Shown piece after piece: positions 1-7,363 of a DNA stretch of 64,000 bases. Under the pieces are notes generated by a model that saw only the letters and a program-made list of their open reading frames with translations, did no database searches and had not been told where the DNA came from. This DNA comes from Halothiobacillus sp. (GTDB lineage Bacteria > Pseudomonadota > Gammaproteobacteria > Halothiobacillales > Halothiobacillaceae), in the NCBI GenBank assembly GCA_023255735.1, contig JAGDVP010000012.1:231477-295476 (forward strand), read 5' to 3'. The position numbers and the translations under genes were made by a program. Every line of letters starts with the position of its first letter. Positions within the stretch are counted from its first letter, which is position 1.

Positions 1-580
1 ACGGGTGCTGGAAGCTTGAGCAAAACAAAATAGACTCATCACCCGCCACAATATCTTCCGTGCCATCGCCATGGTGGACATCAAAATCGATAATCGCCAC
101 ACGATGAATGCCTGCTTGCGTGAGCGCGTAGCGGGCGGCAATTGCCGCATTGTTGAATAGGCAAAATCCGGCAGCTTTGCGGCGCCCTGCGTGGTGCCCC
201 GGCGGGCGAATGGCACAAAATGCCCGCCGTGCTTGGGCGCCAAGCACCCAATCGACCGCCGCAATGCCACTGCCCGCCGCCCGTAATGCGGCGGGCAGGG
301 TATGCGCCATCAGCACCACGTCAGTATCGAATTGCACGCCGCCTTGGGCGGGGCTGCTTTGAAAAATTTCATCCACGTACTCGGGGCTGTGCGCGAGGCA
401 AAGCTGCGCGCGGGTGGCTTTGGGCGCGGTGAGATGGGTTAGCCAAGGCTCGATGCCTTGGGCGATGAGGTGATCTTGAATTTGGGTGAGACGACGGGCA
501 TTCTCAGGGTGTGGCATGCCCCCCGCTAAGCCATTGCTGTGCAAGAGGCAATCGGGATGGGTTAGGTACGCTAAATTCAT
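1..580 (-). CDS. Histone deacetylase family protein (AcuC/acetylpolyamine amidohydrolase-like), 3' end outside window
   Basis: Reading the minus strand from an ATG at 580 gives 193 codons that stay open to the left edge, so the C-terminus is missing. Family hallmarks are visible: the tandem catalytic histidines in RPPGHHA (residues 129-130) and the zinc-binding DFDVHHGDGT motif (ligands D167 and H169). These belong to the zinc-dependent arginase/deacetylase fold, whose members hydrolyse acetyl-lysine or acetylated small amines. The start is supported by GAGG 11 nt upstream; no earlier in-frame ATG was found. The gene is divergent from the Pat-like acetyltransferase at 756, which suggests protein deacetylation. 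Small-molecule amide hydrolysis remains possible because the specificity loops are not fully visible. Confidence 0.9.
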   Translation of the reverse strand, partial: MNLAYLTHPDCLLHSNGLAGGMPHPENARRLTQIQDHLIAQGIEPWLTHLTAPKATRAQLCLAHSPEYVDEIFQSSPAQGGVQFDTDVVLMAHTLPAALRAAGSGIAAVDWVLGAQARRAFCAIRPPGHHAGRRKAAGFCLFNNAAIAARYALTQAGIHRVAIIDFDVHHGDGTEDIVAGDESILFCSSFQHP

Positions 581-702
581 CGATATGCCATCCTCACAGG
601 TTATGCTGAACCTACATTCTGCGCGCGCACTCTTGGCGGTGCAAGATGCGGTGGGGGTTGAACTTGGTTTGTACGGTTCGCTTAAATCAGCCGTCGAAAT
701 CG

Positions 703-743
703 TCGTGTTGATTAATCGTGTTGATTAATCGTGTTGATTCATC
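703..743. repeat. 13-bp tandem repeat, three units, operator-like
   Basis: TCGTGTTGATTAA occurs at 703-715 and 716-728, followed by an 11-bp partial copy at 729-739. Each full unit spans the 8-bp palindrome GATTAATC (710-717 and 723-730); the third copy is degenerate, GATTCATC (736-743). The array lies in the divergent region between the deacetylase and acetyltransferase genes and ends 12 bp before the latter's ATG. Phased palindromes in such a place are typical of a regulator site, but no regulator can be named. Simple slippage is the alternative. Confidence 0.5.
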
Positions 744-755
744 TAGGGGGGCGTT

Positions 756-3473
756 ATGCCGGGCCATATTTTAGATTCGATGTTTAACCCGCGCGGCGTG
801 GCCGTTTTTGGTGCCAGCGAGCGGCCGGGTGCGGTGGGCACAATGGTGCTTGAGAATCTGCGGGCTGCCGGGTTTGCCGGGGCGATTGTGCCGGTAAATC
901 CGAAGCATTCAATGGTGCAAGGTTTTGCTTGCGTGCCGGATTTAACCCATTTGGATCAACCGGTCGATTTGGCGGTGATTGCGACCCCTGCATCCACTGT
1001 GCCGGGCATTTTGCGCCAATGTGGCTTGGCGGGCTTGAAGGCGGCGGTAATTTTGTCGGCCGGCTTTGGTGAAGGGGGCGAGGCAGATCGTTCGACCGGC
1101 AAACGGCTGATGCGGGAAAGTTTAGAGATCGCTCAGGGCTATGGCATGCGCTTGATGGGCCCCAATTGCTTAGGATTAATGCGCCCGAGCATTGGCCTCA
1201 ATGCCACTTTTAGCCACAACCAAGCCTTGCCGGGCAAGCTTGCCTTAGTGTCCCAATCGGGCGCGCTGGTGACTGCGGTGCTGGATTGGGCGCAAAGCCG
1301 GGGCGTGGGGTTTTCGGCGATTGCGTCCACGGGCGATGCCGCCGATTTGGATTTTGGGGATTTGCTGGATTATCTCGCGCTGGATCCGCAAACCACGGGC
1401 ATTTTGCTGTATATCGAAGGCATTAAAGATGCGCGGCATTTTTTAAGTGGCCTGCGAGCAGCCGCCCGCATGAAGCCTGTGATCGTGTTGAAATCGGCGC
1501 GGCATGCGGCCGGTTCCAAGGCGGCAGCCACCCATACGGGCGCCTTAATCGGGCGTGATGATGCCTTTGATGCCGCCTTGACGCGTGCCGGTGTGGTGCG
1601 GGTAGAGCGCATTACCCAATGGTTTTCGGCCGCCCAAATTTTGGCCAGTGGTTTGAAATTGCGGGGCGACCAATTATTGATTCTAACCAACGGCGGCGGG
1701 CCTGGCGTAATGGCGACCGATCGCGCGGCCGATTTAAATGTGCCGTTGGCGAATTTAAGCTTGGACACCATCACGGCGTTGAATCACGTATTGCCCGCCA
1801 CCTGGTCGCAAAGCAACCCGATGGACATTATCGGCGATGCCACGGCCGAGCGTTATGCGGCCTCGTTGCGCATTGCACTCACCGACGGCAAAGTGGATAT
1901 GGTGATTGTGATGCTCACCCCCCAAGCCATGACCGACCCCACCGCCTGCGCCAAAGCCATTATCGAGGTGGTGCGTAACCAAGCGCCCCCCACTAAACCC
2001 GTGCTGGCCTGCTGGATGGGTGAGGCCTTAGTGCAGGAAGCGCGCGATTTATTTGATGCGGCAAATATTCCGCAATTTCGCTCACCAGAAACCGCCGTTG
2101 AGGCCTTGTCTTACCTCATAGCCTACCGGCGCAACCAACAAATATTGCTGCAAACACCGGGGCCATTAACTATTGATGCGCCGGCAGATATTGAAGGCGC
2201 CCGCTTGATTCTAGCCGCCGCGCGCAAAGCCGGGCGCACCGTGCTCACCACCCGAGAATCGAAAGCCATTTTGAACGCGTTTCATATTCCCACCACGGCC
2301 ACCATTTTGGCGCGTGATGCCGATGAAGCCATGCTGGCGGCAGAAAGTTTAGGCTTTCCCGTCGCCATAAAAATTAGTGCGCCCAGCCTAACGCACAAAA
2401 CCGATGTGGGCGGGGTGCGTTTAAATGTTCGCAGCGTGCAAACTGCGCGCCAACAAGCGGCAGAGATGCTCGACAGCGTGCGCGCCAAGCACCCCGAGGC
2501 GGAAATTGAAGGCATCACGATTGAGCGCATGGCCGAGGTGGGGCACGCGCGGGAACTGCTGCTCGGCGTTACCCGCGATCCGGTATTCGGCCCTATCATC
2601 GCCTTTGGTTCGGGTGGGGTGGCGGTTGAAGTGATGCGCGATCGGGCACTGGCCTTGCCGCCACTCAACAGGCTATTGATTGAGCGCTTGATAGCCCAAA
2701 CCCACGCCGCCCGAATGCTGGGTGCGTTTCGGGGCGCACCGGCGGTCGATCGTGAGGCACTCACACGCATCTTAATGCGCGTGTCAGAGTTGGTTTGTGA
2801 GCTGCCGGAAGTGGCCGCCATCGACATCAACCCCTTGCTGGCGGGCGAGTTGGCCGTTGTGGCGGTGGATGCGCGCATTGAGCTCACCGAACGCATGCCG
2901 CTGCTCGAACCCTATGCGCATTTGGCGATTCACCCGTATCCGGCTCAATTTCAGCAAGACCTTGTGTTAAGTGATGGTCGCCGCATTCATGTGCGCCCCA
3001 TTCGCCCGGAAGATGCCGAAATGGAACAGCGCTTTGTGCGGGGCCTATCCGAGCAAACCCGCTACCTGCGGTTTATGCGCATGCTCAACGAGCTCACCCC
3101 CGATATGCTGGTGCGCTTCACCCAAATTGATTACGACCGTGAAATGGCCTTTATTGCCCTGCATCAACCCACGGCGGCGCCAGATAGCGAAAGTGAAATC
3201 GAAGTGGGTGTTACCCGCTACAGCCTTGAGCCCGATGGTGAAACCGCCGAGTTCGCTTTAGTTGTGGCTGATGATTGGCACAGCAATGGCGTGGGCAGCC
3301 AGCTGCTTGAGATTTTGATTGATTACGCGCGCCAGCGCGGCGTGCGCGTGTTGTTTGGTGAGGTGCTCTTGCAAAATACCCCGATGCGTCAGCTCGCCCA
3401 ACGCATGGGCTTTACCGAACAAGTGCTAGAGACAGATCAGGACATGGTGCGTATCGCTCGGCACTTGTCATGA
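756..3473 (+). CDS. pat: Pat/PatZ-like bifunctional protein: NDP-forming acyl-CoA synthetase domains fused to GNAT protein acetyltransferase
   Basis: 905 aa, slightly longer than enteric Pat/PatZ (about 886 aa). Domain order: CoA-binding Rossmann domain (about 8-135, VAVFGAS), succinyl-CoA-ligase-like domains (about 155-460), ATP-grasp domain (about 490-720) and a C-terminal GNAT domain (about 740-900, acetyl-CoA loop near SNGVGSQLLE). Pat enzymes acetylate lysines, classically inactivating acetyl-CoA synthetase, with the large N-terminal part acting as a regulatory sensor. Unlike the E. coli PatZ sequence as I recall it, this protein keeps ATHTGAL, with His260 where ADP-forming acetyl-CoA synthetases carry the phosphorylated histidine. 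It may therefore retain synthetase activity. The start follows a strong AGGGGGG ribosome-binding site. Confidence 0.88.
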   Translation: MPGHILDSMFNPRGVAVFGASERPGAVGTMVLENLRAAGFAGAIVPVNPKHSMVQGFACVPDLTHLDQPVDLAVIATPASTVPGILRQCGLAGLKAAVILSAGFGEGGEADRSTGKRLMRESLEIAQGYGMRLMGPNCLGLMRPSIGLNATFSHNQALPGKLALVSQSGALVTAVLDWAQSRGVGFSAIASTGDAADLDFGDLLDYLALDPQTTGILLYIEGIKDARHFLSGLRAAARMKPVIVLKSARHAAGSKAAATHTGALIGRDDAFDAALTRAGVVRVERITQWFSAAQILASGLKLRGDQLLILTNGGGPGVMATDRAADLNVPLANLSLDTITALNHVLPATWSQSNPMDIIGDATAERYAASLRIALTDGKVDMVIVMLTPQAMTDPTACAKAIIEVVRNQAPPTKPVLACWMGEALVQEARDLFDAANIPQFRSPETAVEALSYLIAYRRNQQILLQTPGPLTIDAPADIEGARLILAAARKAGRTVLTTRESKAILNAFHIPTTATILARDADEAMLAAESLGFPVAIKISAPSLTHKTDVGGVRLNVRSVQTARQQAAEMLDSVRAKHPEAEIEGITIERMAEVGHARELLLGVTRDPVFGPIIAFGSGGVAVEVMRDRALALPPLNRLLIERLIAQTHAARMLGAFRGAPAVDREALTRILMRVSELVCELPEVAAIDINPLLAGELAVVAVDARIELTERMPLLEPYAHLAIHPYPAQFQQDLVLSDGRRIHVRPIRPEDAEMEQRFVRGLSEQTRYLRFMRMLNELTPDMLVRFTQIDYDREMAFIALHQPTAAPDSESEIEVGVTRYSLEPDGETAEFALVVADDWHSNGVGSQLLEILIDYARQRGVRVLFGEVLLQNTPMRQLAQRMGFTEQVLETDQDMVRIARHLS

Positions 3474-3530
3474 GGCATTGGCTTGGCTTATGCTAATAAA
3501 AGAAATCTTAATCATCAAGAGGAAATCGAT

Positions 3531-3977
3531 ATGAAACTCAAAGCAACGCTCATCAGCGCATTGGCTGCCACCGCCTTAACGCTCGGCGCAATGGCTCCGG
3601 CATTTGCCGAATTAAGCCCCGCCGATCGAGCTGAATTGGCCAAGCCTATCGTCGCGCTCATGCCGGTGCTCATGAAAAATGAAGCCGCGCTCAACCTAAA
3701 TGCCGAGCAAAAAGCCTTTTTTGCCGACTGGATGAGCAAAATGCCAGCGCGGCGTGAAGCGGTTGAACGCAACATTGCCGAACTGCGCATCGAGCTGCGC
3801 CAAGTGATTCTGGCGGGCGCTGAGCGCGAAAAACGCGATCAACTCATTCAAAAAATTGGCACCGAAGAGGCGCATATCTTAACCATGCGCGCCCTCTGCG
3901 TGGAATCGGTTCGGGAGCATTTAACGCCAGAACAGTTCAAGCAATTAGTCGCTTTATATGAAAAAAAAGCAAGCTGA
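3531..3977 (+). CDS. Small periplasmic Spy/LTXXQ-like protein
   Basis: 148 residues starting at an ATG preceded by AGAGGA at good spacing; a longer in-frame reading from 3483 lacks such a site. The first 26 residues form a clear Sec signal peptide ending APAFA. The mature part is helical and charged, and it contains NLNAEQKAFF and LTPEQFKQ, which resemble the LTxxQ repeats of the Spy/CpxP family of periplasmic chaperones and metal or envelope-stress proteins. The family assignment rests on these motifs and size only. The gene is 57 bp after the acetyltransferase stop and may be cotranscribed with it. Confidence 0.6.
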   Translation: MKLKATLISALAATALTLGAMAPAFAELSPADRAELAKPIVALMPVLMKNEAALNLNAEQKAFFADWMSKMPARREAVERNIAELRIELRQVILAGAEREKRDQLIQKIGTEEAHILTMRALCVESVREHLTPEQFKQLVALYEKKAS

Positions 3978-3992
3978 GGTTGGTTTAAACGC

Positions 3993-4011
3993 GGCGTTTA
4001 ATTCAAACGCC
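3993..4011. other. Inverted repeat after the Spy-like gene
   Basis: A perfect 7-bp stem (GGCGTTT/AAACGCC) with a 5-nt loop lies 15 bp after the stop codon. It is not followed by a T-run, so it is more likely an mRNA-stabilising hairpin, or chance, than an intrinsic terminator. Confidence 0.3.
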
Positions 4012-4102
4012 AGTTGGTGACCCATTCAGGACTTGTTCCCCGCGGGTGTACAGATTGCCCTGTCTAATGAATGCCAACCAATCGGTAGACAAATTTGCCG
4101 CA

Positions 4103-4128
4103 AAAAAAACCGCCTTTCGGCGGTTTTT
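4103..4128. terminator. Bidirectional rho-independent terminator
   Basis: AACCGCC and GGCGGTT pair around a TTTC loop, with A-runs before and T-runs after on the plus strand. It therefore has U-tracts in both directions. On the minus strand it lies about 20 bp beyond the CCA end of the tRNA-Pro gene, and on the plus strand it can stop transcription from the Spy-like gene. Confidence 0.85.
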
Positions 4129-4145
4129 GTCATTATTGAATGAAT

Positions 4146-4222
4146 TGGTCGGGATGAGAGGATTTGAACCTCCGACCACCTACACCCCATGCAGGTGCGC
4201 TACCAGGCTGCGCTACATCCCG
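4146..4222 (-). tRNA. tRNA-Pro (anticodon GGG), CCA encoded
   Basis: The minus strand folds into a full cloverleaf: 7-bp acceptor stem CGGGATG/CATCCCG, D-arm GCGC/GCGC, anticodon arm CCTGC/GTAGG with loop ATGGGGT (anticodon GGG, decoding CCC and CCU), and T-arm GGAGG/CCTCT with loop TTCAAAT. A discriminator A and an encoded CCA follow. In pseudomonads a tRNA-Pro gene follows ihfA-merR; here that position (after 54541) is empty and tRNA-Pro is elsewhere. Confidence 0.95.
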
Positions 4223-4420
4223 AAAATTTTGAACGGATGGTGCCGTACAAAATGAAGCGCGAATCTTAGCTTAATTAGGCGAAAGAAGAAAGCTCAGATT
4301 TTATGATTTTTCGCTTGACCGTTGTTTGGCTGCGGTGGAGGATGCATCGGTAAACAATAAGCGGGTCTTAATGTTTTTCTGGATTTTTAGTTTTCTTGTT
4401 AATTTCAAAAGGTTTTTAAT

Positions 4421-5005
4421 ATGAGCCATGGTTTACATACGCACGCACCGCATGATGAGGCGGTTCATGAGGCAGCGCATGGGGGCGTTCCGGCGCCGCA
4501 CAGTTTGAATCAGTGGGTGGCGATTTTTACGGCGTTAATTGCGGCGTTAGGTGCGATGGTGAGTTATCAGGGCAGTAATCTCATGAATGAGGTTTTGCTC
4601 TATAAAAATGAAGCGGTCTTAAAAAAAACGAAAGCAACGGATGAGTGGAATTATTATCAGGCGGTGAGCACAAAATCGCATTTAATGGAATTGGCCTTGG
4701 TGTTGACGACGCCTGATCGGGTGGCGGGTTTTAAGGATGAGATTGCTAAATACAAGGCTCAAAAAGTGGAAATTAAGCAGCGGGCAGATGCGTTGGAAAA
4801 GGAATCGGAGGACGCGAATGCCGAGTCGGCCCGCTTAAATAAGCCACATCATGATTTGGAAATTGCGATGATTTTCTTCCAAATTGCCATTTCATTGGCT
4901 TCAATTACCGCCTTAACCGGCCGCCGATGGTTGTTTGGGGCTGGGTTGCTTAGCGCCGCCGTGGGCATTGGCTTGTGGGGCATGGCGTTGGTTGCGATGT
5001 CATGA
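4421..5005 (+). CDS. DUF4337 family membrane protein
   Basis: 194 aa. The N-terminus is histidine-rich and hydrophilic (about 1-28). A membrane segment follows at about 31-48, then a long charged helical region (about 55-145, likely coiled coil), and two closely spaced C-terminal membrane segments (about 148-190). This layout matches the uncharacterised DUF4337 family. AAGG precedes the ATG by 8 nt. The stop overlaps the start of the PAP2 gene (ATGA at 5002-5005), so the two are translationally coupled. The function is unknown. Confidence 0.7.
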   Translation: MSHGLHTHAPHDEAVHEAAHGGVPAPHSLNQWVAIFTALIAALGAMVSYQGSNLMNEVLLYKNEAVLKKTKATDEWNYYQAVSTKSHLMELALVLTTPDRVAGFKDEIAKYKAQKVEIKQRADALEKESEDANAESARLNKPHHDLEIAMIFFQIAISLASITALTGRRWLFGAGLLSAAVGIGLWGMALVAMS

Positions 5006-5586
5006 ATGCGCAGGCTTTGCGTGACTCTGTGATTTATAGCTGGGATGGCTGGAATCAGGCGCTTTTTTTAATCATTAATGGGGCGCAGTGGCCGGGTAAG
5101 GATGCCTTGGCTTCGGCGGGCACCTTTCTTGGCGATCACGAGTGGTATCCGGTGGTGATTGCGCTGGCTTTGACCTTATCGTTGGCGCGCCCGCTCTGGG
5201 TTTTGCCGGAGCGGGTAGGGGTTTTTGTTTGGAGTTATTTGTTAAGTTGGTGGGTTATTGCCACGTTAAAACCGCTGCTTGATTTACCGCGGCCTTTGTC
5301 GGTGCTGGGCGATGGGGTGGTGCATGTGGTGGGTCGGCCGGAGTATGTGCATAGTTTTCCTTCGGGGCATGCGGCATTTGTTTTTTTGCTGTGGGCAAGC
5401 TTGGCGCCAGGCGCGGCTTGGCCTGTTCGGTTGGGGTTGGGTGTGTTTGCTTTTTGGGTGGCTTGGTCGCGCTTGGCGGTGGGCGCGCATTTTCCGGCCG
5501 ATGTGTTGGGCGGGGCGCTCATAGGCTTGGCTTGCGCTGCGTTGGTGAGTGGCTTGTGGTGGGGTTTGCGGCGTTTGCGCGAATGA
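5002..5586 (+). CDS. PAP2 superfamily membrane phosphatase
   Basis: 194 aa counted from the ATG that overlaps the preceding stop; an upstream GTG at 4975 is less likely. It is a multi-spanning membrane protein with the three PAP2 phosphatase motifs: KPLLDLPRP, the SFPSGHA motif with the catalytic histidine, and SRLAVGAHFPADVLGG with the second histidine and aspartate. Members remove phosphate from lipid phosphates such as undecaprenyl pyrophosphate or phosphatidylglycerol phosphate. The substrate cannot be read from sequence. It forms an operon with the DUF4337 gene. Confidence 0.85.
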   Translation: MNAQALRDSVIYSWDGWNQALFLIINGAQWPGKDALASAGTFLGDHEWYPVVIALALTLSLARPLWVLPERVGVFVWSYLLSWWVIATLKPLLDLPRPLSVLGDGVVHVVGRPEYVHSFPSGHAAFVFLLWASLAPGAAWPVRLGLGVFAFWVAWSRLAVGAHFPADVLGGALIGLACAALVSGLWWGLRRLRE

Positions 5587-5613
5587 TGTTCGGGCGGCGC
5601 GTGGGGTGCGAAC

Positions 5614-7260
5614 TTACTGCGATTTGAGTGTGTGGGGGTATTGCGCGTTCTTGAGCACGAGGGGGCTAGGTTGAATGAGTGCAGGTTTGCCGAGATAGAA
5701 TCCTTGTCCCCAGTCGATACCCATTTCGGCCAATTCTTGCGCGGTGGCTTGGTCGGTAACAAATTCTGCGACGGTAATCAGCCCAAGATCGGCGGCCATG
5801 TTTTGGATGTGCTGCACAATGCGTTTGGCTTTGTTGTTGGTGGTGATGTGGCGCACTAAGTCGCCTTCAATTTTCAGGAAGTGGAAGGGGAGGTCGAGCA
5901 AGTAGCGGTAGGAAGAGTAGCCGCTGCCAAAATCATCCAGCGCGAGTCGCAATCCAAAATCGAGCAGGGGTTGCAGGGCGCGAAGGGCTTCTTGGGTATC
6001 TTCTACCAACTCCCGCTCGGTGATTTCAATGACGAGCGGTTTGGTTTGGCGGCTGCTGGCTTGATCGGGGTGCGTGCAGGCGCAGGCATTCGTGGCGTTT
6101 AGGATGGTTTTGGCAATTAACTCGGGGTGATGCAGAAAATCGCCTGAAATGTTCACAAAATGCGCCCGTGACGAGCTGAAATGGCTGGTGACGCAGTAAT
6201 TGATGGTTTGGTTGATAATCGCTTGATCGATGCGGTGCGCCAGCTGGAGCGAGGATGCCGCGGCGATAAACTCGCCCGCCGCTATGATTTTGCCTTGCGG
6301 TGTAATCATGCGGGCGAGGGATTCGTCGGCAACAATCAACCCAGTTTTGAGATCAAAAATGGGTTGAACGGCGGCAACAATGCGGTTTTCTGCCAATGCG
6401 GATTCGAGTGTGCCGCCGGTGATGTAGATGGATGGCCGGGTGAGTTGCTGGGCGCTCACTGCCCGGTTGCGCCCGGCGCGTTTGGCTTCAAACACGGCGG
6501 CGTTCACTTCGGTTAGGAGGCCTTGGCCCTTATCATCAAGGGCTGCATCGGCGGCTTTGAAGGTGCTGTATCCCACGCTTAAGCTTAAATGCCCACCAGG
6601 GATTTTTAAGGTTTTGGCCAGCGGCAGGCTGTGGGCTATGGTGTTGAATTGCTCGGCAATGGCTTGGGTTTGGCTCACGAGTGTTGCCGGTACGAGTGCC
6701 ATAAACTCATGGCCACTCCAGCGGGCGAGCGCGATCTCACTTGGTATAGCTTTACGAAAGGCATGCCCCAGATCGTGGATGACTTCATCGCCGGTTTGAT
6801 AGCCTAAAAAATCATTAATAATTTTTAAGCGATCAATATCAATCAAAATAAGGGCGCCAAGGCCTAACCGCCGTTTAATGCCGAGGAGTTGCAGCATTTG
6901 GCTGCGATCAATGAGCCCGGTTAGGGCATCGATGCTGTTTGCGGTGTTGTTTTGACATAAATGCAGTTCAAAGCAGGTGCCACCATCCACTTGGGATGTG
7001 TGCAAAACGGCATCGATTTTAAGATAGCCACTCGATTGCAGGCTAATGGGCAACCGGCTTTGATACTGTGCAGTTAGGCTTGTGAGTGGTGTGCCATCCC
7101 GCAGAAACAGTTTGCTTGTGATATCGGCGGGGCTGAGTGTATCGGATGGGGGCAGCCCCAGCAGCCGCAAAGCGCGCGGATTAATATAGCGCAGCGAGCC
7201 CGCGTTACTGATGATAAACACGGGTTGCTGGAGCCCATCGAGTAGTTCGAACGCGTCCAT
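5614..7260 (-). CDS. PAS-GGDEF-EAL protein with degenerate GGDEF; probable c-di-GMP phosphodiesterase
   Basis: 548 aa with no membrane segment. It has a PAS domain (about 5-60), a GGDEF domain (about 108-270) whose signature reads SGHEF (182-186), and an EAL domain (about 285-535). The cyclase site is therefore probably dead and may act only in regulation. The EAL domain keeps N370 (FVNISGD), the glutamates of EITE, the DDFGSG loop (D442, D443), K463 and AEFV. Its signature glutamate is in ESL (313-315) rather than EAL. This fits an active or weakly active hydrolase of c-di-GMP. It lies 103 bp downstream of the hybrid kinase on the same strand and is probably its operon partner. Confidence 0.85.
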   Translation of the reverse strand: MDAFELLDGLQQPVFIISNAGSLRYINPRALRLLGLPPSDTLSPADITSKLFLRDGTPLTSLTAQYQSRLPISLQSSGYLKIDAVLHTSQVDGGTCFELHLCQNNTANSIDALTGLIDRSQMLQLLGIKRRLGLGALILIDIDRLKIINDFLGYQTGDEVIHDLGHAFRKAIPSEIALARWSGHEFMALVPATLVSQTQAIAEQFNTIAHSLPLAKTLKIPGGHLSLSVGYSTFKAADAALDDKGQGLLTEVNAAVFEAKRAGRNRAVSAQQLTRPSIYITGGTLESALAENRIVAAVQPIFDLKTGLIVADESLARMITPQGKIIAAGEFIAAASSLQLAHRIDQAIINQTINYCVTSHFSSSRAHFVNISGDFLHHPELIAKTILNATNACACTHPDQASSRQTKPLVIEITERELVEDTQEALRALQPLLDFGLRLALDDFGSGYSSYRYLLDLPFHFLKIEGDLVRHITTNNKAKRIVQHIQNMAADLGLITVAEFVTDQATAQELAEMGIDWGQGFYLGKPALIQPSPLVLKNAQYPHTLKSQ

Positions 7261-7363
7261 GGAGTTGCTATTTCCTAATATAAAATCGGTGCAAAATCAT
7301 GTTTCAGCATACCGATATTTGTCTTGCGGGCGTATTTGTTTATTTTTGGTCAGCGCGCATGAA

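Noticed and set aside
2282-2896. 204-codon open frame antisense to the acetyltransferase gene
   Set aside because: It is the mirror of a GC-rich, clearly coding frame; low-complexity serine/arginine/alanine composition, no ribosome-binding site, no family features.
5235-5762. 175-codon antisense frame across the PAP2 gene
   Set aside because: Low-complexity product opposite a gene with all PAP2 motifs.
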